Positions 10,753 through 22,678 are shown, numbered from the stretch's first letter. The stretch: DNA of 64,000 nt from Grammothele lineata (GCA_002150815.3 NDFF03000398.1:248001-312000); one strand, 5' to 3'. Translations and numbers: made by a program. The notes: generated by a model not told the origin, from the letters alone.

Positions 10753-12444
10753 ATGCCCGCCCTCGCCAGCGACGACGACGACGTCTTCAGCCCCGGCTCC
10801 CGCTTCCTCTCCTCCAACCCCGCCGGACAGCCACGCAGGTCTCCCTCCCGACAAAGCCTCGCCAACCTCAACGGCCGCAAGTCCTCCGCGTCCCTTCGCT
10901 CAGTCAGCGGTGGGGGCGCCCCTACATCGCTCGCGGACGCTCTCGGCGGCGGCGGGGACGACGGCGACGCGGCGGGCCGCCACTCCCTCGCGCACGAGCT
11001 CGCCGCCGCGCTCCTCCCCGAGCCGAGCGCGGGCTCGAAGCTCCTCGCCGAAGAGTTTGGGATCGAGTACGACGAGGGTGCGGAGGGCATCGATGGGCTG
11101 CCTGCGGGATCGGGGTACGGGCAGCAAGATGAGGAGGAGGCCCCGGGGACGCGCACGCCCCAGCCCCAGCACGATGGGCTGCCCGGTCTCGGCGGGGCAG
11201 AGTCCCTCGCTGCACAACTGAACGGTAGTGCATTGCACGATACGCTCGACCATAACCACATACCGGGCTCGCCGCACGCGTCGATGGACGCCCCGCCTGA
11301 TTTTGACCCCGAGTTCCGCAGTCCGTCTGGCTCGCCGGCAGCGCGGGTGCGCCGCAAGCCTGAGCAGCAGGACCCGATGGCGATCCTTGCCGCCGACCTC
11401 GAGTACACCGAGAAGTTCCTCGCGCAGCTCCGCCGCCTCGACGTCGGCGAGCCCGTCCCCGGGCCCTCGACATCATCAACAACCACCGCCTCTTCCAACA
11501 TCTCGGTACCGACATCACCGACGACAGCCACAGCAGCGACAGCCCCGACGCTCGAGCGGCTCGCGTCGGACGTGATCCGGCGGATCAACGACGCGGCGCG
11601 CGACCGCGAGGGCCAGCTGCGCGAGCTGCTCGAGTGCGAGCGCGAGTTCCGCAAGATCGCGGGCGAGGTCGGCGGCACCGACGCGCTCGCCGCTCTCCCC
11701 GAGCTCGAGGACCTCGTCCGCGACGCCCTCTCCCCCACTGCCGCCACCTCCCCCTCCGCCACCTCCGCCGCCGGACCCTCGTCCGCGAGCGCGTCGACAC
11801 TGTCTGCTGCTGCTGCGCACCGTGCGGCCGAACCGTCAGATCTCGACTCCATCGCCGAGGACGACTGGGAGGTCGACCCGGACCGCGCCCGCCTCGGCGA
11901 CGACGACTCGCTCGCGCCCACCTCGGACGACGACGACCTCGAGTACCCATACTCGCCCACCCGTCCCTCGCACCACCGGAAACGCCACTCCTCCGCGTTC
12001 GACCCCCCACCCGCGCCCGCGCTGAACGGCCCCCCGACCCCAGCGGCGGCGATCCCGCTCCTCGCGCACCTCCGCACGTGCGCGGCGAGCGCGGCCGGGG
12101 CGCTCGCGACGATCTCGGAGCACACGCAGGTGAACGCGGCGCAGACGACGGAGGCGGGGCGCAAGATCCGCGCGCTGAAGAACAAGCTTGGGGGGTGGCG
12201 CACGGAGTGGGATAGCGCGGAGAGGAGCAGGGTTAGGATCGAGCGGTGGGAGGCGGGGCTTGTCGTCGACGCGGACAACGGCGCGCAAGGGATGGTGGGG
12301 GTAGGGGCGGCGGGGGCGACGTCGCCGGCGAGGCAGAGGAGGGTGGACGGGCGGAAGATCGTGAAGGAGCATTTGGAGGCGTTCGAGAGGGCGCTGTCGG
12401 AGGCGAACGTGAAGACGCAGGCGATCATCGCTGCGGTGTCGTGA
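10753..12444 (+). CDS. Hypothetical low-complexity, partly helical protein
   Basis: A single uninterrupted reading frame encodes 563 residues; I do not recognise the protein. It starts with an acidic run (SDDDDVF) and long Ser-, Pro- and Ala-rich tracts. A helical stretch near residues 215-245 (MAILAADLEYTEKFLAQLRRL) and another rich in Glu and Arg (about 270-310) could form coiled coils. The C-terminus (about 435-560) is helical and better ordered (GRKIRALKNKLGGWRTEW; KEHLEAFERALSEANVK). There is no signal peptide or membrane segment. An antisense frame of 610 codons is a by-product of the high GC content. Strong third-position GC bias in this frame and the clean pyrimidine-rich leader support it as the real gene. 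Confidence 0.75.
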   Translation: MPALASDDDDVFSPGSRFLSSNPAGQPRRSPSRQSLANLNGRKSSASLRSVSGGGAPTSLADALGGGGDDGDAAGRHSLAHELAAALLPEPSAGSKLLAEEFGIEYDEGAEGIDGLPAGSGYGQQDEEEAPGTRTPQPQHDGLPGLGGAESLAAQLNGSALHDTLDHNHIPGSPHASMDAPPDFDPEFRSPSGSPAARVRRKPEQQDPMAILAADLEYTEKFLAQLRRLDVGEPVPGPSTSSTTTASSNISVPTSPTTATAATAPTLERLASDVIRRINDAARDREGQLRELLECEREFRKIAGEVGGTDALAALPELEDLVRDALSPTAATSPSATSAAGPSSASASTLSAAAAHRAAEPSDLDSIAEDDWEVDPDRARLGDDDSLAPTSDDDDLEYPYSPTRPSHHRKRHSSAFDPPPAPALNGPPTPAAAIPLLAHLRTCAASAAGALATISEHTQVNAAQTTEAGRKIRALKNKLGGWRTEWDSAERSRVRIERWEAGLVVDADNGAQGMVGVGAAGATSPARQRRVDGRKIVKEHLEAFERALSEANVKTQAIIAAVS

Positions 12445-12926
12445 ACGCTACTGCTGCTGCCCGGGGGGAAGGAGCGTCGTTGGGTTGCACGCTCGTTTCT
12501 GGGCTGTGCCCGTATCGTTATACCATTGTCGCTACCGCTGCTCTCTGCTGCTTGGGTTTACAGGAGAGTATCTGGGAAGGAGCCCGTAGGAGGGTTAGAG
12601 GAGGTTGGGGGTAGAGGGGGAGGTCCTGAGGAGTTGTGTTCCGCTCACGACCCACCCACGCACGTATCTAGTCTATTTCTCGTTTACACGCATCGCCGCC
12701 GCCAAATGCTACCGCTACCGTATATCGTCCACAACAACGTACACCGTACACCGTACACAGCGCACTCCACTGTAGTCTCACACGGAACTGTTCTACATAG
12801 ATCATTAAGATGACTTCTTTCCCGTCGTCCTACGCGTTTGTGGCTCGCTCCCCGAGACGCGCTCCACTCAGCCCGTAAATTTGAACCTGTAACAGATGCA
12901 AGATCAGTGTTGTCCTTCGATACAGG
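12445..12926. other. Intergenic, convergent 3' ends, short GTACACC repeats
   Basis: This lies between the coiled-coil gene (+) and the 3' end of MMS19 (-). A short imperfect repeat of GTACACC units sits at about 12738-12760. No coding signal was found. Confidence 0.5.
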
Positions 12927-15900
12927 TCAGCACAGAGGAGCGTACCAATTCGTCCTGAAGGAAGCACTTTGTCAGCAAAAACACAGACTAAAACCAAAGC
13001 ACAAAACGCACCTCGCCTCAACCGCCTCGGCCCTAACCACCCGCTTCGGGTCGTCGAGCGCCTTCGCGAGCTCCCGGACGACCATCGCCTTCTGCGGGTG
13101 CAGCACGTCGTACCGCACCACGCTCGGGAGGACCGCGAGGTACTTGAGCGCCGCGACGCGCACGCGCACCGAGGGCATCTGCGCCGCCATGCTGTTCCGG
13201 AGCATCGTCGTGACGAGGCTCGCGGCGTGCGAGGCGACGGGCGCGACTGCGTCGGGTCCGTTGCTGGTGGTGGTGGTGGTGGTGGTGGTGGTGGTGGTGG
13301 CGAGGAGGGTGTCGATCACGCTTGCACGGAGGTCGTTGTCGGGCAGGTCAAGGCCGCGAAGGAGGAGCGGCATCAACTATGGAAGGAACCGGGACATAAG
13401 GCCTCCAGGGAGGTTTAGGAGGAAGGGAGCTGGGGGAGCGTACCGTGGGCATCTCGTGTGCGTACGTCGATTTGGGCACGGACTTGATCAAAGCGGCGAG
13501 TGCGACGAGATGCGCGTTTCGACGTAAGGGATCTATAGATCGACTTCAACAACGGGTTCAAAGGGTGGTACTGAAGAAGAAGACGCACTTGTGTCCTTGG
13601 CACCCTCCACGATCCGTGGGAGAACGGCATTGCAGTATTTCTGCGCGTAGAGGATCTGTGATGATAGGAGGAACGGTATGAGTGCACGAGCGAGATACAA
13701 CTCCTGAAGACTAGCGCATACCCTGAGCACAGCATGATTCCGCTTCGTCAGGACCTTGTCAGTCCCAGGTATCCTGCCGACCGCCCGCGCGGCGTCCCAG
13801 TCGATGCTGTCATCTTCAAACAGCGAGAACAGGCGATCGACGTTCACCATCGCCTGGGGGTGGTTGCGAACCAGCAAAGCTTTAGTGAGCTACAATGCCC
13901 GTGTTAGTGTCTTGAAGCAATCGGATTGATCCACACGGACCCAGCTAAAGGTGGATATCGCGTGTCGTCGCGCATCCGGCGTGATCGTTGTATTAGCTAT
14001 TTGTGCGTTCCAGAATGTGTCGAGGTTCGTCGACAAGAACGAATCCAGTCCTTTGTCCAATCATCATCGTGAGTTGTGTACAACCCCAGTAGATAGACAA
14101 CGGACGTACTGTCTGCATGCCTATTGACGACTGCCGCGACCATATGCATGACAGCCTCTCGCTGAAGGAGGTTTTGTGCCTCAGTCGCGCTCCACTGCAG
14201 CATGCTATCGAGGAAGACCGCTTCGTCCGGTACAGGAAGAGCGACCTACCCCACTGTCGGCGATCATATCCATTTGGAACGCAGACGAGCGACTCACCTC
14301 CTTGTGCAGAGGCACAACGGCCGCGGAGAACAGAACCAGCAGATTCTTCTGGTACGTCGATGCCCCCGGCTACACAGCAAAAAATCACCGTTCTCGTCAG
14401 CCCCGCCTCATCATCCTCACGCAAGGCACGCTCACCTCCAACGGCGCGAACTTCCGCCCCGCCGAGACCTTCTGGATGCCCTGGGCAAGCGCACCAGTCT
14501 CCCCCTCCAAGAACGCCTGGAAGACCGCTTTGACAAACGTCTCCTGCCGCGCCGCGGGCAACGTCTGCGCAACGAGCGTGACGATCTGTGCTGCGACCGC
14601 GAGCAAGCGTGCGTCCGTTGCCACCGGTGTCGCGTCGCTCTCATCCCCGCTCTCGGCGGCGAGCGCGGCGCAGAAGAAGAGGCTGCAGAGGCGGGGCACG
14701 AGCCTGTCGACGTACTTGACGACGTCCGCGTGGCCTGCGTCCGCCTTGGCCGTGAGCGTATCCGCGAGCGCGCGCAGGATCGAGTGGGCGTACGCCGCCG
14801 CCGGCTCGTTGTCCTCCACGGAAGACGGAGACGAGGATGGGCCGCAAAGGAGGTCGAGCTTGGTCGAGAGGCGGATGACGAGCGTTTCGAAGAGGTCAGA
14901 CTGCGTGCAGAGGCGCTTGAGGGACGCGAGGGTGTGCCAGATCTTGAGGCGCTCGACTTCGGCGTCGCGAGGGGGCGCGCGGTCTGGAAGCGCGGAGAAA
15001 AGGAGGGGAAGGGTGTTGTCTGCTACGTATGAGGGAGCGAATGCGGAGATGGTGCAGAGCAGGTCGAGGCACGCGTCACTATTTGCAGCAGTCAGGGCTA
15101 AGAGATCTATGGAGAGGAGTCGGAACTGGGGAGTAGAGATGCACACCTCAGGTCTGTCTCGTCCTCATCCTTTTGGAGGACCTCATCGATGTTATGCACT
15201 ACAAATCCGAGCTCTTCGTCTGTAAGGAGGCCCGCAGTGCGGACCATGCTCTTAAGGGCGTCGATAGCGGGGTACGCGGAGGATGGCGCCTTGAGTCCCA
15301 CAGTCAGTACCCCAAGCACCTCGTCCTTGTACGGCGACAATGGGATGGCCGACGCGTCTGGAAGCACTTCGGGGTCTGGCGAAGCCGTCGACTCGCGTGC
15401 GGCTTCGATGAGGTCTGCGAGGAGCCGGAGCGTGGGGGTGCGGTTAGGTAGTTCATCAGGGTTTAAGAAGAGCTGAACGAAGTGCGGGACGGCACGCGCG
15501 AGGGTGAATCGCGCGACAGACGCTGCTCCGGTTTGTGTCAGCAACGTTTCAGTCTGGGCGGTCAGAAGACTCACGCGTGGTCGACATGAATGCGCACAGA
15601 ACTTTGATCGCGTGCTTGGCCTGGCTTTTCTCCGGTTCGCGAAGAATCTGCATGCATTCCTCGCATGCGTCCTTCGCTAAGCCCTCGATAGCCGCATCAT
15701 CCCCGGATTCCGCGGCAGTGCTAATAGAGTAGATAGTTTGTATGAGGACCTGCGTAGTTTTCAAAGCTTTCTCTTCTGTAATAGGGTCTGTAGGTTGGAA
15801 GATCTGTGCCGGATAATCAGCCCACGAAGGATAAAGGTAGGCACGGATGAGTTCGACGTACCTCAAGTTTGAGACAGTTCCATAACTTTCGCGCAAATTC

Positions 15901-17175
15901 TCTCGCCACAGCTGGGCCGTAGACAGGCAAGCAGACGTCGAGAGCATCGAGCGTATCTTTCTGCGAAGATATGTTAGGTATAAACAATCGCAATGACGTC
16001 GAAGTCACACACTTTGGTCACCGGAGACCCTGCTGTCAACTTCTCTATGAACAAGGGGATGGCCAATTTTCCAAAAGCTGGTGTCGCGTGCAGACAAGCG
16101 CTATAGCAATGGTTGAGTACCGTCAAGCCTACGCATGTGGCTACCACTGACCGCAGAGCAGTCTTGAGATCGTCCGCCGTGATGCCATAGGGGTCATTCG
16201 GTGGAGGCCTGAATGTTATAGGGAAGTAGCAGAATGTCACATTGAAGAAATGCTGCACAAGAAATCAGTACACGTCCGCACAGTAGGAGCTTCTCACTCA
16301 CTTCAATGTGCTTCTCGACATCAAACTCGATTAATAGCACTCGAGCTATGGCGAATGCCAGAAGGAGGTTTCTGGGGTCTTTCTCGCCTTCAGCAAGGGC
16401 GATGTAACCGCGGATGAACTCATCCCCAAGACCCTTCAAGGCTACATGCAGGGGTTTAGACAAGATCCAAGCAAGTGTGGAGAAGAACGTACCGTCCCGT
16501 TGATGCGCTACGAGGTTGTCGACGGTGCTGAACACAGTGAAACGTTGTGATTGCACTAGTACATTCATCTTGACGTGCTGGAATAGACTTTGACGGGGCA
16601 GAGTCAGCGCATACAATGAGCCGCAACCCGCGAGTCGCAAAGCGCCGCACTCACGCCCTGACCACCTCAATCGCGTCGCTTGACGCGAGCGTGGGCAGCT
16701 TCGTGAGTGTAACGAGGCCTTTCAGTGCGGGGATGATCGTCTCTGTGTCTTCGAGCTTGCCGCAATAGAAGGCGACGAGAGGACGGACTTTGCGCGCGGC
16801 CGGGGACGATCAGAGAAAGCACACACCCGAGCAGCGCATGAATCGCGCACCCGTCTGTCGGTTGAGCTTCTCTTGTGGGCATCGCGCGAGGACGAGGGAG
16901 AGGAACTCAACGCCTGATGTCGGGGCAATGAGACACACCGTTCAACGGGAACGCGAGAAGATGCAAGTACCCTTGGTTCTTAGGTCGTCCTCTTCCGATG
17001 TCAGGAACTCGCCCAGAGACTTGATTATCTGCAGCAATGTTACATTTCCCTGTGCGATCTCTGTACGGAATAAGCGCGAGTGGAGGCATTGAGATTTGGG
17101 ACACGCACCGGACGCCGCCTCCTCAACCTCGCGCTCCTGCTCAGTAGCCATCCACGTTCGCACGAGCCGATCCAT
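12927..17175 (-). CDS. MMS19: MMS19/Met18 cytosolic iron-sulfur assembly factor
   Basis: About 20 exons on the minus strand run from ATG 17175 to a stop at 12927 and encode roughly 1,070 residues. MMS19 is the HEAT-repeat adaptor of the CIA targeting complex that delivers Fe-S clusters to DNA polymerases, primase, XPD and other nuclear helicases. Family signatures include an N-terminal LLQIIKSLGEFLTSEEDDLRTKG, then LVAFYCGKLEDTETIIPALKGL, then FKLAIPLFIEKL-like HEAT helices, and the C-terminal repeats KVLTKRNHAVLRILYAQKYCN and VRVAALKYLAVLP, ending in RTNWYAPLC. The largest exons are about 14397-15070 and 15138-15560. A run of about 12 Thr (ACC repeat) lies in the penultimate exon. The AG-rich borders at exon 11/12 were chosen to keep the frame. 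Confidence 0.9.
13263..13303 (+). repeat. (TGG)n trinucleotide microsatellite in MMS19
   Basis: TGG is repeated about 12 times on the + strand, read as ACC (Thr) on the coding minus strand. It lies between two HEAT helices, where an unstructured Thr loop is likely tolerated. Its length may vary between strains. Confidence 0.9.
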
Positions 17176-17994
17176 CGCTTGACCTCCTGCACCTTGCGGA
17201 CAGAGAAGAGCAGAAAATGAGATAAGTCTCGCGTAACAATCGTCTCGCCCTCGAAGGACGTCTGGGAGCACTTCTTGCTAGGCCACAGCGGAGTTCATGA
17301 TTGTAAACCCAGGCCTTGATATGCGGTTTATCAGGTCATAGCGGAGTGCGAAAGTTCTTTCGGAGCAGGCGGCTTCGTCTAAACGGCCAGTCGCCGGACA
17401 TCTCCCGATCACTCGATGCAAATCGTCAACGTCAATGACATCATGCGGATTCATTCCAGTCCTATACGCCTTTGAGGCTTTGCCCTCCACCGCGTTCCCC
17501 GAAAGATATGGTTAGGAAGAATGTAACAAGTCCGAGCTATCCTCTACTGCACCATTCAACATCGGGATAGATCAACGTGTCCGATTCCTCGATATTCCCG
17601 GTCGCGTTGTTTGCGGACGTGCAACCGTCCTTCAGCGATCGGACGCTACTCGCGGTTGTGGTACAGATTGCTACGCTTGTTACTGCTAAGGTTGTTTTAC
17701 AGGCGCTATTGGAGGACGAACCTGGTGGGCTCTCCTGAGGCTCCCACAAGATGTCAAGTGAGCGCCATAAGCGAATTGTTTTTCTCCACACATCAAGCTA
17801 TCGAGATCGCGCATGGCTTGAGTTCACGCCAGCACCCGGTATCTGAAGGAGGGAGTACTCGGAACGGGCCCGAATGACATTCAACCAAGCTGACAAAAGA
17901 ACAGTTGCTGCTGTACATTCCGGACCGAACGTCGATCCCAACTTCCTTCCCGGAGTTAACCATAAAATGAAACGCCCTGTCGACCCCAAGCCGC
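17176..17994. other. Gene-poor stretch upstream of MMS19
   Basis: Two minus-strand open frames occur (17278-17490, 70 codons; 17537-17791, 84 codons). Neither has a recognisable domain, and they are not joined by convincing splice sites. They may be pieces of an unrecognised gene or chance. The part next to 17175 should contain the MMS19 promoter. Confidence 0.4.
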
Positions 17995-18543
17995 TCATGC
18001 GGACCCGTAGGTGACGTTGACGTCGCCCTTGGTCGCACCCCCGGCGAACGTGGCCGTGAAGGGGATGTTCTGACCACACACCGCGAACGCGGCCTTGATG
18101 CCTTCTGTACGAGATGGGACAAGCCAACTTCAGCCACAGCGCCCCCTAGTCAGAATAAAGGCGAAAAGGTACGCACGCTCCCAGCGGCCCTTGGAGATGT
18201 TGATCGTGTCGCCGGAGACGACGGGCTTGATCGTGAACTTGACGTTGCCGGACTGGCCGACCGTTGACGTCGGTGCGCCCTGGCACTTCTGGATCGTGCC
18301 CGCGATGCCGCCGCAGATCTGGAGGAGCGCCACGTTGGACGTGTGGAAGTCGAGCGCGCTGCACGTTCATTGTTAGCGCGTCGGGCCCTGTTCATCGCGT
18401 ATGCGCCAAGGACGGAAAAAGAGGACTCACGTCTTGCTAGTGCACTTCACGTTAGAGACCGTCTCCTGGCGGACCTCGAGTGGCGCGGCGAGCGCGCAGA
18501 CGAAGAGCATCGCGAGCGTGTAAAGGATCGAGGCGAACTGCAT
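17995..18543 (-). CDS. Small secreted protein, possibly Y3-like glycan-binding
   Basis: Three exons (18431-18543, about 18177-18358, 17995-18104) encode 134 residues. The first 20 or so form a signal peptide (MQFASILYTLAMLFVCALAA), so the product should be secreted. The mature part has four Cys (VKCTS, QICGG, QKCQG, AVCGQ), enough for two disulfides, and Gly/Thr-rich beta segments such as SGDTINISKGRWEQ and ATFAGGATKGDVNVTY. The spacing and these phrases resemble the small Y3-type lectin-like proteins of mushrooms; that is a resemblance from memory, not a proven match. It could equally be an unclassified small cysteine-rich effector-like protein. Confidence 0.7.
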
Positions 18544-19162
18544 CTTGACCGACAATTAAGAAGAGCGAGCGTGGGGCTCAGGAACGAGAGGGCGGGGGGA
18601 TTCCAATGACCGTCGCGGACGGCTGAGGCAGCAACTTAAACGAAGTGTAAAAGGGAGCAAAGGCGACGCTGCAAGAGCGCGGTGCTGAGCCGGTCAGAGG
18701 AAGGGCGAGGAAGGAGGGAAGTGTGGGGGACCTGGCGCAGGGCTCCCGCGCCGTCTTTATACGCGCGGAGATCGATGAAGTCCCGAGGGACTCGCCGCCG
18801 AGGGCTGGCCACAATGCGGCAAGGGTGCCTGATCCGGGTCGTTAAGGGGATCACCTTGGGCTTGCCCGCCGGCGTGCATCCGACATCGTCGTGCGCGCGG
18901 GAATAATTGAGCCTCGTGCCGGCGTCGGCGACGACTGGCTTCGGAACGGAAAGTGTGCGTGGGTTCTGATGCGACACGCAAAAGACAGCGAGTCTCGACG
19001 ACGACCTCCTCGTCCACGTGCACTACATCCATCCAGGGAGCGAATGCACGTCGTTCAATATACCAGGAGCATAGCCTTCCCGAGGAGCAAATATAGACTG
19101 CTCGATGCGGTACACGAAAGCCTCCATAACTAGTTATGGTCGGCCACGGAGACTAGAGAGCC
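18544..19162. other. Intergenic, promoter of the small secreted protein
   Basis: A TATAAAG on the minus strand at about 18755-18761 lies 210 nt upstream of the secreted-protein start. The rest, towards the methyltransferase 3' end, shows no coding pattern. Confidence 0.45.
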
Positions 19163-20875
19163 TCAGAACAAAAACTTGACATTCTTGTACGTATCCAAAA
19201 GCGGGTTCTCCCCGCTCCTCAGCCGCGTCCGCCGTACGTCCGCGTACGTCTCCATGAACTCCGCGTGCGTGTACACCGCCGACTTGCGTTCGCCCACGGG
19301 CAGCCCGCTGCTCGAAGCGACCCCGTCCACGGGCGGCCGGCGCGTCTTCGGGTGGTAGGACGAGAAGAAGCTGTTCCCTGCCGCGAGCGCAGACGCGGTC
19401 GTGCCCAGGGGCGTGACGCGCGCGCGTAAGACGGCGTCGGCCGCGTTCGAGGGCAGCGGTTGCGCGAGCACATGTTCGTACATGTCCCGGAGGTGCTCGA
19501 AGTGGGTGGGGAAGAAGATGTCGAAGAAGCCTTGCTGGACGAGGAACGTCTCGCACGGGACCATCGTGTTCTGGAAACGCGTCTGCACCACGGGCGCGTT
19601 CACGCCCGGGACAGCATTCGGGAGGGAGGAGAAGTCGGAGAGGAGCAGTCGATGTCGGGGGAAGTGCTGGCGGAGTGTACGGAGAAGGTTGAGGAGGCGA
19701 GTAGGGATGAATTCGGGCGCGGAGAGGTTGGGCGCAAACGGAAGATTAGTGTAGAATGTCCGGAGGGCGGGTGAAAGCTTGAGCAGGCGGGATACGGGTG
19801 GTGGGTGATTGAGATAGCGACGCAAAGCGAGGAAAGAGTTGATTAGGGGGTCGGTGATCTTCGTGTAATACGAGCTGAAGTCGCCATTTTTGTCTACTGT
19901 GACAATGCCCTGGTAGGGCTCGAGCGTCCGGAGGTCGTAACGTATTAGGTCGTGGGCGAAGTTGTCCTGCGGAGGATTGGTGCACGGAGCAAACGTAAGA
20001 AAGAGGATGGCGACTCACAATAACCTCCATGGCGATGAAATAGCACGGTGCTGGCTCAAGGGTATCCCAGCGGAATATACTCTTGTTGGTCACGGTAACG
20101 CATGGATGAGCCTTGCTTAGCTTCTCTCGTTGAAGAGAGGCGAGGTTGGCGGAAATCTCTATAATGTTATACCGCGTCCTCTCATAGACGTCTGGGTAGT
20201 CCTCTTGCAAATAATCGAGGATATCTTGAGCCAGGGTACCGTTTCCCGCTCCAATCTCGTATATGACGAAGTCTTCATAGGGGAAATACTTGAGCAGGTA
20301 CTCGGACACGAGGCACTGAGCTATGGCTCGGCCATAGTATGGCTTCCGACCTGACTCGTCAACAACCCCCCTACGCAGCATAATACCGAACTGACCTTGA
20401 ACAGTTCCGTCGGCGTATGCCACAACTGCTTGCCCGGTCCTTCCCCGTCCGCCCCGTACGCTTCGTACCGCTTCGCTACCTCCGCCTCGAAGTGCGTCGT
20501 GTTCCGGATCGAGGAAAAGTCGACGGGATCCAGAGGCGAGTAAATCGTTGCCTGACGCGAGAAATAGCCGTAGTGGGGGTTGTAGAGCGAGTCCTCGATG
20601 AAGTCGCGCACGAGCATCTTCACGCGCCGTGGCGGCTCGCGCTCGCGCTCCAGGTCATTCGCGGTGACGCGTCGGTACGTGGCATGCTCCGGGTCGGGGA
20701 CGTCGGAGAAGGAGATGTGGTCGTTGTAGTTGATGCGGTCTTCTGGCCTGTCCGCGTTCTTTGGGCTCTTGGACGTTTTGTGCCGCGCAGGAGTGGTGGA
20801 GAAGGATGCGGCCAAGACAGTTCTAGCGTGGGGCGTCCATGAGTTTACCGCGGCGCTAGCTGCACGGCAGAGCAT
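19163..20875 (-). CDS. NDUFAF7: Mitochondrial MidA/NDUFAF7-type protein arginine methyltransferase
   Basis: Three exons (20396-20875, 20019-20354, 19163-19966) encode about 539 residues. The N-terminus is basic and Ser/Ala-rich (MLCRAASAAVNSW...RTVLAASFSTTPARH), a typical mitochondrial presequence. It is followed by the MidA family block RDFIEDSLYNPHYGYFSR and by IYEIGAGNGTLAQDIL, the SAM-binding motif I. In animals NDUFAF7 dimethylates an arginine of complex I subunit NDUFS2 during assembly. The C-terminal part is longer than the human protein and ends with KNVKFLF. The first intron is only 41 nt and ends in GAG, so that junction is less certain. Promoter and leader lie in 20876-21378. Confidence 0.85.
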
Positions 20876-21378
20876 GTAGCTCAGACAAGAGATGCGAGGA
20901 TGAAGACGTCAGCTGCAGCCGCGAGTTAGCTACCGACTGTACAAGGTGACGGGGAGGTCCGGTTCACTGCTCAAGCGCTCAAGCGCGCCGACGCAATACC
21001 GGGCGCTTCGCTTTCCAAATCAAGCGGATAATAAGGCGGATAACAATGTGCAACAACTTGAATCCAGCGCCAAAGATGCCACTGCGGCTTGCTCATAGAC
21101 CACATCCCAGACGTGACGTGGACACAAATTCTCGAGGCAGGTAAGCAGAACGGAGTGAATTCCCTTTTAGTGGACTGATGAGGAACTTTACAGGCATTCT
21201 ACCGCTGTTATACAGTCCCGAACATATCTCAGGCTGAGCCTGACGTTTGGCAGTTTCGTTGCCACTCTGGCAGAAATTCGAGGTTCTTGAACTCATTCAA
21301 GCACATTGAGTTACAGTTGATCAGTCTTGCAGACCCTTGGTTAACTTCCTACATCCTTCTGCTGAATTCACTCTCGTC
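20876..21378. other. Divergent intergenic region
   Basis: This lies between the methyltransferase start (-) and the second partner-gene copy (+), so it must contain both promoters. No clear TATA box, repeat or gene is seen. Confidence 0.45.
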
Positions 21379-22158
21379 ATGGGGAAGGTGAAACGTACTG
21401 TCAAGAAACGACCCCTGAACCTTCCATCGGATGCTCTTCTCGCTCCTGCAGACAGGGAGAATTACGCAGACGAGGTCAGTTCATAATATATTTATTGTCT
21501 CGTAACCTAGCTGATACCGTTCAGGACCTTGACCGTGTATTCGCTCAGCAACCTTTTGAAGGCAGATGCCCTCCGAGTAGTCTTATCCCTGACCGCTCCT
21601 CGACTCTTAGACCACCCCTTCTCCATTACGGCTGGAAGCTAGGCCGCGACAAGATGATGCAAGCCATCCTCGAGCGTTTTCCTGATGTAGTCGTCAAAAA
21701 GTACGCTCCTGACGACGAGTGCAAGGACAATCCTCTGTATTATAATATTCGTGCAAGTTTGCCTGGCCACCCGGGATGGATTATGAGCCCCTACGATACC
21801 CTCCACGATATCGACTTCTTCCACGCGCTTTGTCGACATCTTGGACTACATGAGAAGCATTCAATTTTCCTTTCGGTCGGGCGCATGCAAGAGAAAGACG
21901 GCCAAATCGACCTAGGCTTGTCGATTGGAACGAATTATCGCGGAGTACTCGACGATAACGCCGTGGCCGCTCTGAAAGCGCTCTTTTCTGTTAACGAGGA
22001 TCCGAAATGGTATCTCGACTTCGACGAATGGAAGTGGGGTCGCGTACATCCTAGGAAGACCGGTGCGTCAGCTAGTGTTCGCTCTGTGAGGTGGAACTGA
22101 CGGCTCCTTAGTGCGGCCCAAGACGTTGACCACCACCTCTGAGAGTTCATCAGCATGA
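21379..22158 (+). CDS. Unknown SDR-partner family protein, copy 2
   Basis: Three exons (21379-21474, 21525-22062, 22112-22158) encode 226 residues, paralogous to the gene at 4560 with introns at the same two places. The N-terminus is basic (MGKVKRTVKKRP). The conserved core includes RVFAQQPFEG, PDRSS, LHYGWKLG, GWIMSPYDT, LSIGTNYR, LKALFS and PKWYLD. No signal peptide, membrane helix or known enzyme motif is visible. The adjacent SDR lies downstream but in the opposite direction, unlike at the first locus. A decayed third copy of this gene's 3' half sits just downstream. The function is unknown. Confidence 0.78.
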
Positions 22159-22273
22159 ACGGAGGCATCCCGACGCCGTTACGTTGAGGAAGCTCTCTCG
22201 CACTTTTTTTTCCTTTTACCTCTTGTATACTTGTAATGTACTTGTAATGTTATCTTAGGCCCTCCGAGGAACG

Positions 22274-22485
22274 CTATCTTTCTTTCCCGAGTTGTCCGCG
22301 CAGCGTAGGAAAGAGACGGCCAAATAAGCCTCGGCCTATCGGTCGGGACAAATTATTGTGGTGTGGTCGGCAATAACGCCGTTTTCGCCCTGGAAGCACC
22401 CTTCCTTACAGCGAAGGGCCCGAATAGTATCTCGACTTTAAGGCATGCAAATGGGGTCGTGTGCATCCCAGTACAACAGGCGCGT
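22274..22485 (+). pseudogene. Decayed fragment of an SDR-partner gene
   Basis: This stretch aligns by eye with the 3' half of the intact gene directly upstream. It keeps words equivalent to GQI.LGLSIGTNY, GVV.NNAV and the region around KWGRV.P, but with substitutions and small indels that break the frame. There is no start codon, no upstream half and no splice-site pair. It is best read as a tandem duplicate that lost its 5' half. Confidence 0.75.
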
Positions 22486-22678
22486 AACGCGGGTGTTGCT
22501 TACTCGACACTCATGCGGACGGCACGTTGGCCCTTCAGTCAAATTCATCATAATATTGTCAGGCTCGGCTCGACTCACGAGTTCCACCGAAAACATCGAA
22601 TGTGTTCGCGCAATGTTAGACCGTTAATACCTACTCAGCACTGTGCCGTCTAAATTTGTAAAAATACCCGGTCCCGGG

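Noticed and set aside
10596..12428. 610-codon open frame on the minus strand
   Set aside because: Fully antisense to the + gene at 10753-12444, Ser/Arg/Ala-rich with no domain; produced by high third-position GC.
14176..15225. 349-codon open frame on the + strand
   Set aside because: Antisense to MMS19 exons, crosses its introns and shows no family resemblance.
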